DNA of 31,309 nt, taken from NCBI GenBank assembly GCA_964639225.1, contig CAZXCK010000037.1, forward strand, positions 1 through 31,309, given 5' to 3'. Both the position numbers and the translations under genes were made by a program. A model generated the notes under the pieces. The model searched no databases and was not told the origin of the DNA. It worked only from the letters and a program-made list of their open reading frames with translations. Within the stretch, counting starts at the first letter, position 1. Each line of letters starts with the position of its first letter. The DNA is from CAZXCK01 sp964639225 (GTDB lineage: Bacteria > Chloroflexota > Anaerolineae > Aggregatilineales > Phototrophicaceae). Below, piece after piece: positions 25,288-31,309 of the stretch.

Positions 25288-27264
25288 GTGGAAAAAGTCG
25301 ACACGATCTTGACCGGCGGCATTGTCATCACCATGAACACTGAGTTCGACTTATACGAAAACGGAGCCGTCGCCATCCGCGACCACACGATCGTCGCGGT
25401 CGGCCCCGCTGCGGACATTGAAACACAGTATCAGGCTGATGAGATTATCTCTTGCGAGGGACAGTATATCCTGCCCGGCCTCATCAATGCGCATACCCAT
25501 GTTCCGATGACTCTGCTGCGCGGACTGGCCGATGACCTGCGCCTGGACGTGTGGCTGATGGGCTACATGATGCCCACCGAGCGCCAGTTCGTAAATCCGG
25601 AATTCTGCCGGCTGGGGACTCGCCTGGGCTGCGCCGAGATGATCCGCAGCGGTATCACCGCTTTCGCCGATATGTACTACTATGAATCTGATGTGGCCGA
25701 TGTCACTGCCGAGATCGGTATGCGCGGCGTCCTGGGCCAGACCATCCTCAAGTTCCCGGCTCCGGATGCCCAGTCGTTCGAAGAAAGCCTGGAACGTGCC
25801 CGCGTCTTTATCGAAGAATGGCGCGATCATCCGCTGGTGACGCCAGCAGTCGCTCCTCATGCGCCCTACTCCAGCACCAAAGATATGCTCAAACAGTGCG
25901 CGCAACTGGCCATGCAACACGACGTGCCGGTGCTGATCCACATCTCGGAGATGAAGCAGGAAGAGGACGACAGCGTCAAGAATTTCGACATGCGGGTGAC
26001 CCCCTGGGTCAGGACAACCGGCCTGCTCAACGCCAAAGTGCTGGCCGCGCACTGCGTCCACATCGACAAAAACGACATGACGATCTTATACGAGCACGAT
26101 ACCACCGTCGCCCATAACCCCACCAGCAATCTCAAGCTGGCCAGCGGCATCGCCCCGGTCACCGAGATGCTGGAGCAGAAACTGGTTGTCGGCATCGGCA
26201 CAGACGGCCCGGCCAGCAACAACGATCTCGACATGTTCGAGGAGATCCGGCTGGCGGCCATCCTCGCCAAGACCGAAGCCAACGACCCAACCGCCCTGCC
26301 AGCGCGACAGGCGTTGCTGATGGCGACCCGCATGGGTGCTGAGGCGCTCTTCCTGGGCGACGTGACCGGCAGCCTGGAAACCGGCAAATACGCCGACCTC
26401 ATCGTGGTGGACGCCAATACGCTGCACAATATGCCTCACTTCCGCCGCGACTCGCAGGCGGTCTACTCGCAGCTTGTCTACGCTGCCAAGAGCACCGACG
26501 TCCGCCATGTGATGTGTCATGGGCGTTGGCTGATGCGCGACCGCGAACTGCTCACCGTTGATGTGACCGAGTCGCTGCAGCAGGCCCGCGAATATGCCAC
26601 CCGCGTCGATGATTTTCTCATCGCGCATGAAAACGACGTCCTCAGCAAGCTGGTCGCCGTTGGCGGCCTGGAACGTTCTGAAAGCTTTGAAGTACAGGTC
26701 AAGGCCATCATACCGGAACCAGCCACCGTTCGCACGCTGCTCGACCATCCCGATGTCGAAGTGCTGCGCGACGTCCACTACCGCCAGTATGACACCTACT
26801 TCCTGTTCAACGACCCGGACATGGGCCGTGTCCGCTACCGCGAGGACGAGCGTGTCGACGAAAATGGTGAAGTGACTGAGGTACGCGCCCGCCTGACCTT
26901 CACCATGCCGGAGAAAGAACGCGAATTCAACTCCGCTGTGCTGCTGTCACATTCGCGCTTTATCGCCCCGGCGGACCGCCCGCTGCGCTTCTACAAGGAA
27001 TACTTCCAGGCGTCCGAAACCTTCGAGATGGAAAAAGATCGTTCTCGCTGGCACATCCACTACCAGGGCGTGCTGTATTACATCAACGTCGATAAAATGG
27101 TGAAACCCGCCCGTTCAGAGACCTTCATCGAGATCAAATCGCGCACGTGGTCGCTCGAAGACGCGGAGCACAAGGCGGATGGCATCCGGCGTATGATGGA
27201 ACTGCTGGGCATCTCCGCTCAGGACGCTGTCCAACAGGAATACCTCGATATGCACCGTAGCTGA
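25288..27264 (+). CDS. MTA/SAH deaminase-type amidohydrolase fused to a C-terminal CYTH-like domain
   Basis: 658 residues from a GTG start with AAGGGGG 7 bases upstream. Residues 1-440 are a complete metal-dependent amidohydrolase of the MtaD/SsnA group. Ligands are His69 and His71 ('NAHTHVPM'), His218 with Glu221 ('HISEM'), His255 and Asp306 ('GTDGPASNN'). This group deaminates 5'-methylthioadenosine, S-adenosylhomocysteine or adenosine-like compounds. Residues about 465-658 look like a CYTH domain: 'FEVQVKA' (Glu468-x-Gln470-x-Lys472, the middle Glu replaced), 'YRQYDTYFLF', 'GRVRYRED', 'FIEIKSRTW' (Glu615, Lys617) and the ending 'LLGI...YLDM'. The frame is open throughout with no sign of an error. 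The combination is unusual; the substrate of either half is inferred only. Confidence 0.85.
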   Translation: MEKVDTILTGGIVITMNTEFDLYENGAVAIRDHTIVAVGPAADIETQYQADEIISCEGQYILPGLINAHTHVPMTLLRGLADDLRLDVWLMGYMMPTERQFVNPEFCRLGTRLGCAEMIRSGITAFADMYYYESDVADVTAEIGMRGVLGQTILKFPAPDAQSFEESLERARVFIEEWRDHPLVTPAVAPHAPYSSTKDMLKQCAQLAMQHDVPVLIHISEMKQEEDDSVKNFDMRVTPWVRTTGLLNAKVLAAHCVHIDKNDMTILYEHDTTVAHNPTSNLKLASGIAPVTEMLEQKLVVGIGTDGPASNNDLDMFEEIRLAAILAKTEANDPTALPARQALLMATRMGAEALFLGDVTGSLETGKYADLIVVDANTLHNMPHFRRDSQAVYSQLVYAAKSTDVRHVMCHGRWLMRDRELLTVDVTESLQQAREYATRVDDFLIAHENDVLSKLVAVGGLERSESFEVQVKAIIPEPATVRTLLDHPDVEVLRDVHYRQYDTYFLFNDPDMGRVRYREDERVDENGEVTEVRARLTFTMPEKEREFNSAVLLSHSRFIAPADRPLRFYKEYFQASETFEMEKDRSRWHIHYQGVLYYINVDKMVKPARSETFIEIKSRTWSLEDAEHKADGIRRMMELLGISAQDAVQQEYLDMHRS

Positions 27265-27287
27265 CCACAGTATCATCAGACCTGTCA

Positions 27288-27318
27288 TCCAAAGGCCGGC
27301 GAGATGCCGGCTTTTGGA
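27288..27318 (+). terminator. terminator of the amidohydrolase gene
   Basis: TCCAAAGGCCGGC pairs with GCCGGCTTTTGGA over 13 bases (one G-U) around a 5-base loop, 24 bases after the stop codon. The T-run is inside the descending arm. Confidence 0.75.
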
Positions 27319-27359
27319 TTCCTGCACCTGTGTTAATTCAATGCGTAACGCTAATGGAT

Positions 27360-27395
27360 TATAGTTTCTGGTGTAAAACATATAACTTCTGGAGT
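27360..27395 (+). promoter_or_regulatory. two direct repeats upstream of the glutamate dehydrogenase gene
   Basis: TATAGTTTCTGGTGT (27360-27374) and TATAACTTCTGGAGT (27381-27395) match at 12 of 15 positions and start 21 bases apart, two helical turns. TGGATTAT also occurs twice, 40 bases apart, around them. This looks like a tandem binding site for a regulator. Confidence 0.45.
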
Positions 27396-27403
27396 GGATT
27401 ATT

Positions 27404-27420
27404 GGTTAAGTTGCATAACC
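27404..27420 (+). promoter_or_regulatory. inverted repeat upstream of the glutamate dehydrogenase gene
   Basis: GGTTA-N7-TAACC, a short dyad just downstream of the direct repeats. It is a possible operator. No convincing -35/-10 pair is seen in 27319-27511. Confidence 0.35.
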
Positions 27421-27511
27421 CCATGTGTAAATCCGGCGGATTTTGTGTAAGAATAAAGTGACCTTATGCAGTCCAGTTTCCGGCAGCGACCGGAAGGAGA
27501 ATAGTTTTATT

Positions 27512-28795
27512 ATGACCAGTGCCCTGACAGCAGAACTGGAAAGCTCGACCATCAACAATGCCTACACCACCGCCATCGCCCAGTACAACCGGGCTGCCAG
27601 CTTCCTCGATCTCCCCTCTGACATCATCGACTATATGCGTTACCCCCGCCGTGAGTTCACCGTTAATTTCCCGGTCCGGCGAGACGACGGCACTATTGAG
27701 ATGTTCACTGGTTACCGTGTGCATCACAGCACCATACTGGGACCATCCAAAGGCGGCATCCGTTACAGCGCACACGTTGACGTCAACGAAGTGCGCGCCC
27801 TGGCGATGTGGATGACCTGGAAATGCGCCCTGATGCGGTTGCCCTTTGGCGGCGCCAAAGGTGGCGTCGTCGTCGATCCGCGCCACCTCAGTTACAATGA
27901 GCTGGAGCGCGTCACCCGTCGCTACGCATCCGAGCTGGTGCCCATGCTCAACCCCCAGTCCGACATCCCCGCGCCGGACATGGGCACGACGCCCCAGATG
28001 ATGGCCTGGATTATGGACACCTACAGTATGACAGTCGGTTATTCGGTGCCGGCTGTAGTCACCGGCAAACCGCTGAGTATTGGCGGCAGCGAAGGGCGCG
28101 TCGTGGCGACTGGTCGCGGCGTTATCCTGGCAATGATGGAAGCACTCAAACGCCAGGGTCGGACAGATGCCGAATCGATCAGTGTGGCCATACAGGGATT
28201 TGGCAATGTCGGCTCCAATGCCGCGCATTACGCTCACAGTCAGGGATTCCAGGTGATCGCCGTCAGCGACGTTGACGGCGGCATTTACAACCCCAACGGC
28301 CTGGATATTCCGGCGCTGGTGGACTACTACAACAAACATGGCAGGCTGGGTGGCTTCCCCGATACCGAGATCATCTCCAACACCGAACTACTGGTCCTGC
28401 CGTGCGACGTCCTCATCCCAGCGGCCCTGGAAAGCCAGATCACAGCCAGCAACGCCGATGACATCCAGGCCGATCTGATCGTCGAAGCCGCCAACGGCCC
28501 TACCACACCAGAGGCTGACGACATCCTCAATGATCGCGGTGTGCTGCTTATCCCGGACATTCTGGCCAACGCCGGTGGAGTCGCCGTCTCTTACTTTGAG
28601 TGGGTGCAGGATTTGCAGTCCTTCTTCTGGGACGAGGACGAGATTTTCCGCCAGCTTGAACGTATTATGGTGCGCGGCTACGATGCGACCATCCGCACGG
28701 CGGAAAAATACAACGTGCCACTGCGCACCGCCGCCCAGATCGCCGCCATCCAGCGCGTGGCCGACGCCCTGATGACACGCGGCATCTATCCTTAA
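27512..28795 (+). CDS. Glu/Leu/Phe/Val dehydrogenase (glutamate dehydrogenase)
   Basis: 427 residues. Reversible oxidative deamination of glutamate to 2-oxoglutarate, linking nitrogen and carbon metabolism. Substrate domain: 'KGGIRYSAHVDVNEVRALAMWMTWKCALMRLPFGGAKGG', with catalytic Lys116 in 'PFGGAKGG' and Asp156 in 'IPAPDMGT'. Cofactor domain: 'IQGFGNVGSNAA', then 'VIAVSDVDGGIYN', where the acidic end of the second strand suggests NAD rather than NADP. The C-terminal 'ANAGGVAVSYFEWVQ' and 'RTAAQIAAIQRVADAL' match hexameric bacterial and archaeal GdhA. The start at 27512 has AAGGAG about 12 bases upstream; the in-frame ATG at 27443 would add residues unlike the family. The long AT-rich upstream region with repeats suggests regulation. 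Confidence 0.93.
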   Translation: MTSALTAELESSTINNAYTTAIAQYNRAASFLDLPSDIIDYMRYPRREFTVNFPVRRDDGTIEMFTGYRVHHSTILGPSKGGIRYSAHVDVNEVRALAMWMTWKCALMRLPFGGAKGGVVVDPRHLSYNELERVTRRYASELVPMLNPQSDIPAPDMGTTPQMMAWIMDTYSMTVGYSVPAVVTGKPLSIGGSEGRVVATGRGVILAMMEALKRQGRTDAESISVAIQGFGNVGSNAAHYAHSQGFQVIAVSDVDGGIYNPNGLDIPALVDYYNKHGRLGGFPDTEIISNTELLVLPCDVLIPAALESQITASNADDIQADLIVEAANGPTTPEADDILNDRGVLLIPDILANAGGVAVSYFEWVQDLQSFFWDEDEIFRQLERIMVRGYDATIRTAEKYNVPLRTAAQIAAIQRVADALMTRGIYP

Positions 28796-28830
28796 TTTCA
28801 GCAAGCGCGCCACAATATCGATTGAACAAC

Positions 28831-28870
28831 CCAGCGCGGGCAGTTCGCTGCAAGGAACCGCCCGCGCTGG
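28831..28870 (+). terminator. terminator-like hairpin after the glutamate dehydrogenase gene
   Basis: The 11-base stem CCAGCGCGGGC / GCCCGCGCTGG is extended inward by GTTC / GAAC around an 8-base loop, 35 bases after the stop. The following bases TTCAGCCTGTGTCTT are only weakly U-rich, so termination may be partial. Confidence 0.55.
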
Positions 28871-28883
28871 TTCAGCCTGTGTC

Positions 28884-28913
28884 TTGGCAGGTGCATTTGC
28901 CGCGTGCTATACT
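28884..28913 (+). promoter_or_regulatory. alr promoter, probably giving a leaderless mRNA
   Basis: TTGGCA (28884-28889), 18 bases, TATACT (28908-28913), then only 7 bases before the ATG at 28921. The expected transcription start coincides with the start codon, and no ribosome-binding site is present. Confidence 0.65.
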
Positions 28914-28920
28914 GCGCCGC

Positions 28921-30075
28921 ATGATGACGCCAAATGGAAACAACCGAGACTCAGCAACCGCCATTAACGCCGAACGCCTGACCTGGGTGGAAATCGACAC
29001 CGACGCGCTGGCCAGCAACGTTCGCCTGATTAAATCGTTCATCGGCCCGGATGTCGCGCTGATGGCCGTCGTCAAAGCCGATGCTTACGGTCATGGCGCG
29101 GTACAGGCGGCGCGCATCGCGCTGCTCAACGGCGCGACTTACATCGGCGTGTCATCGATTGACGAAGCGATCGTTCTGCGCGCCGCCGGCATTGACCGCC
29201 CCATCATCGCCCTCAATTTCACGCCACCACATCGTCTGGTGGATGCCCTGCATCACGACATCACGCTCGCCCTTTACGATCTGGATATCGCCCGCGCCTA
29301 CAACCGCATCGCGCGCGAACTTAAGCAGACCGTCCACGTACACTTCAAAATAGATACGGGCATGGGCCGTCTGGGGGTGCTGCCGCAGCAGGTCGAAACG
29401 GCTTTCCAGGAGGTTCTGACGCTGGACGGTATCCACGTCGAGGGCATCTACACGCATTTTTCGGTCGCCGATGAAGATGCGGACTACACCCGGCAGCAGT
29501 TCAACACCTTTACGGCACTCGTCGATCGTCTGAAGGCGACAACCGGCTATCATTTTCGCTATATCCACGCCGCCAACAGCGCCGGAACACTCAGACATCC
29601 CGACATGCATCTCAACATGGTGCGTACGGGCATCGCCATGTTCGGCATGCATCCATCCGATGACGTGCGGCTCCCTGCTGGCTTCAGGCCGGTGATGGGG
29701 TGGAAAACAATGGTGGCTCAGGTCAAAACGCTGCCACCCGGCCATGCCATCGGTTACGGTAATACCTACACCACCAGCACTGAAGAACGCATCGCCATTC
29801 TGCCAGTCGGCTACGCCGACGGTTTCCGGCGTACGCCCTTCACCTGGCGCGAAGTCCTCATTCGGGGGCAGCGCGCGCCACTGGTAGGTCGCGTCAGCAT
29901 GGAGAAATCAGCGGTCAGTGTGTCACACATCCCTGACGTTCAGATTGGTGATGAGGTCGTGCTGCTGGGCAGTCAGGACGGCGACGTCCTTACCGCCGAG
30001 GAGATCGCCAGCCACCTGCATACCATCAACTACGAGCTGACCTGTACCATCCTGCCGCGCATACCCCGCCGCTGA
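28921..30075 (+). CDS. alr: alanine racemase
   Basis: PLP enzyme making D-alanine for peptidoglycan. 384 residues from the ATG at 28921 (a second ATG follows directly). The PLP lysine is Lys52 in 'VVKADAYGHGA'. Arg235 in 'NMVRTGIAMFG' contacts the pyridine ring, and the catalytic Tyr279 stands in 'AIGYGNTY'. 'VGYADGF' (296-302) is conserved. The usual 'GRVCMDQ' reads 'GRVSMEK' (324-329): the Met is kept but Cys and Asp are changed, a mild departure. A longer in-frame ORF to 28822 would run through the terminator hairpin and promoter and is rejected. The gene is probably transcribed alone, starting at its own first codon. Confidence 0.93.
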   Translation: MMTPNGNNRDSATAINAERLTWVEIDTDALASNVRLIKSFIGPDVALMAVVKADAYGHGAVQAARIALLNGATYIGVSSIDEAIVLRAAGIDRPIIALNFTPPHRLVDALHHDITLALYDLDIARAYNRIARELKQTVHVHFKIDTGMGRLGVLPQQVETAFQEVLTLDGIHVEGIYTHFSVADEDADYTRQQFNTFTALVDRLKATTGYHFRYIHAANSAGTLRHPDMHLNMVRTGIAMFGMHPSDDVRLPAGFRPVMGWKTMVAQVKTLPPGHAIGYGNTYTTSTEERIAILPVGYADGFRRTPFTWREVLIRGQRAPLVGRVSMEKSAVSVSHIPDVQIGDEVVLLGSQDGDVLTAEEIASHLHTINYELTCTILPRIPRR

Positions 30076-30083
30076 ATCAACAC

Positions 30084-30752
30084 TTACAACTGGTCACGGA
30101 TGTCAGCGGCGATGCGCGACGGTTCGGTGACAAACGAGTACACCCGCGCCAGTCGCCCGTCACGGTCGATGAGAAATTTCGAAGCCGTGTGGTCGATCAG
30201 ATAGCCGGCCTCGGAGCCGGCAGTCGGTCGCCGTTCATAAACCAGACTGTAATCGCCCTGGATGGTCTGTAACACGTCATCCGTCCCGCTCAGACCGATG
30301 AACTCCGGGTCGTAACGCTGTAGATAGCGGTCGATAAACTCCGGCGTGTCACGCTCGCCATCCACACTGACAAACAGAAATACCACGTCGTCGGCATCGT
30401 CACCCAGATCGCGCTTGATACGCCGGAAGTCCAGCAGAGTCGCCGGGCAGGCATCCGGGCAATGTGTATAGCCAAAGTAGACCAGCACCAGCCGTCCCTG
30501 CAGATCGCTCAGACTCAGCGGATCGCCGTTGTTGGCCACCAGCGTAAAATCCTGGAGTTCCTGCGGCGGGTCAATACGGGTGATACCGGCGAGTTCTGCA
30601 TCCTGCTGCGTGACTTCGGCATCAGCCGAGTCGTCGCCAAGCAGTTCCAGAGCCAGCAGCACGCCCCCCACCAGCAAAGCAACGATCAACAATCCACCGA
30701 TGACAATTGCCGCGACATTGGCATTACTGGCGCGGCCATGTTGTTCGCTCAC
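30084..30752 (-). CDS. SCO1/SenC-family copper chaperone
   Basis: 222 residues, membrane-anchored thioredoxin-fold protein that delivers copper to, or reduces, the CuA site of cytochrome c oxidase. A single membrane helix is at about 13-37, with the rest outside. Copper ligands are Cys98 and Cys102 in 'THCPDACPATL' and His188 in 'LIDHTASKFLID'. 'FGYTHCPD' and 'SVDGERDTPE' are typical. It starts at a GTG (30752) with GGGAG 7 bases upstream; no in-frame ATG is near. It follows the PCuAC gene by 20 bases on the same strand, a standard pairing. This implies an aa3-type oxidase elsewhere in the genome. Confidence 0.93.
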   Translation of the reverse strand: MSEQHGRASNANVAAIVIGGLLIVALLVGGVLLALELLGDDSADAEVTQQDAELAGITRIDPPQELQDFTLVANNGDPLSLSDLQGRLVLVYFGYTHCPDACPATLLDFRRIKRDLGDDADDVVFLFVSVDGERDTPEFIDRYLQRYDPEFIGLSGTDDVLQTIQGDYSLVYERRPTAGSEAGYLIDHTASKFLIDRDGRLARVYSFVTEPSRIAADIRDQL

Positions 30753-30772
30753 AATATCGCTCCCTGTCGTCG

Positions 30773-31309
30773 TCAGCCAGACATCGCGTCCGGCGTCATA
30801 TCCATTTCATCCCGTACCGGCACGCCCAACGTAATCACCTCGCCGTTATCCAGTTCCAGCGCCAGAAACAGCGCATCCCCTGGCAGCAGATCACGCGTGA
30901 GCTGCATCAGCATCACATGCAGGGCGCGCGGTCGCAGTTCCACTGTCTCGCCGGCGGGCAGGGCAATCCCATCTTCCAACTCGAACATGCGCATCACGCC
31001 GTCTTCCATCAACGTGCTATGCAGTTCCACCACACCGGCCAGATCGCTGCTGGCACCGACAATCGTCCGATCCTCATCGCCGGCATTGGTGATCGTCATG
31101 TAGGCCGCGCTGGGCGGGATCATCATGGAGTCGTCGTCATCATCGTCCATCGCCGTCATCGCCGTTGGACGCGCCCACAGACCCATCACCACGATCTCCG
31201 GCGGATTTTGCGGCATCTCTTCCAGAACGGGCAGGCCGATAACGATCTCGAATGTCTCCATCTCGTCCTCGGCGAGTGTCTCGAACGACAATGTCATGGA
31301 GATAGCCTC
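30773..31309 (-). CDS. PCu(A)C-type copper chaperone, 5' end cut off by the window
   Basis: The frame stays open to the last base of the window, so the gene is probably incomplete; the first Met at 31297 need not be the start. Numbering from that Met, a PCuAC domain spans about 34-165. It begins 'VVMGLWARP' and 'AAYMTITNAG'. Its copper site is His93-X10-Met104-X22-His127-X-Met129, one residue longer than the family H-X10-M-X21-HXM. The preceding 'SMTLSFETLAEDEMETFEIVIGLPVLE' matches the end of a PCuAC domain ('LFLALELDNGEVITLGVPV'), so the protein likely has two tandem domains with the first mostly outside the window. A Met/Asp insertion (47-59, six Asp in a row) is unusual. It probably passes copper to SCO and CuA. 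Confidence 0.8.
   Translation of the reverse strand, partial: EAISMTLSFETLAEDEMETFEIVIGLPVLEEMPQNPPEIVVMGLWARPTAMTAMDDDDDDSMMIPPSAAYMTITNAGDEDRTIVGASSDLAGVVELHSTLMEDGVMRMFELEDGIALPAGETVELRPRALHVMLMQLTRDLLPGDALFLALELDNGEVITLGVPVRDEMDMTPDAMSG

Overview
The window reads as a chromosomal segment of a Chloroflexota bacterium, probably of the Anaerolineae type. This is inferred from the moderately high GC content, the secreted proteins with long Thr/Pro 'TPT' linkers, the BTAD/SARP-like regulator, the form of the GyrA C-terminal domain and the split methylmalonyl-CoA mutase; no rRNA is present to confirm it. A run of exactly 100 N (7059-7158) marks a scaffold gap, so this is a draft or metagenome assembly. 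I see no tRNA, rRNA, CRISPR, insertion sequence or phage gene, and no gene-free stretch longer than 300 bases.

Layout: 167-1369 (+) is a BTAD transcriptional regulator that ends at a hairpin shared with a convergent gyrA-type topoisomerase gene (1451-3913, -). Next comes a four-gene minus-strand operon (8001 to 4124): a small membrane protein, acyl-CoA (probably propionyl-CoA) carboxylase carboxyltransferase, biotin carboxylase and biotin carrier, closed by a strong terminator. A secreted PPC/SH3b/TPT-linker protein (8207-9976, +) follows. A six-gene minus-strand operon (15640 to 10056) then encodes an acyl-CoA dehydrogenase, a zinc-free MDR oxidoreductase, an unknown protein, a CYTH protein, a DinB-like protein and the methylmalonyl-CoA mutase catalytic subunit. 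A methylmalonyl-CoA epimerase-like gene is transcribed divergently from it (15780-16187, +). Together the two clusters supply most of the route propionyl-CoA -> methylmalonyl-CoA -> succinyl-CoA. The B12-binding mutase subunit and the mutase chaperone GTPase are not in the window.

The remainder is housekeeping or single genes: queG (-), uvrA (-) with a LexA-box-like operator over its promoter, a DUF3048 lipoprotein-like protein (-), a PIG-L deacetylase (+), a polytopic membrane protein with a C-terminal EEP phosphatase-like domain that resembles CWH43/PGAP2IP (-), an MTA/SAH-deaminase-type amidohydrolase fused to a CYTH-like domain (+), a Glu/Leu/Phe/Val dehydrogenase (+), alanine racemase with an apparently leaderless promoter (+), and a SCO1/PCuAC copper-chaperone pair (-). 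The copper pair implies an aa3-type oxidase and aerobic respiration; its upstream member runs off the window end.

The observations most worth a second look are the amidohydrolase-CYTH fusion, the CWH43-like membrane protein with altered catalytic motifs, the GyrA that lacks a blade-1 GyrA box, the uvrA SOS-like operator, the leaderless alr promoter, and the small coupled genes of unknown role inside the methylmalonyl-CoA operon.
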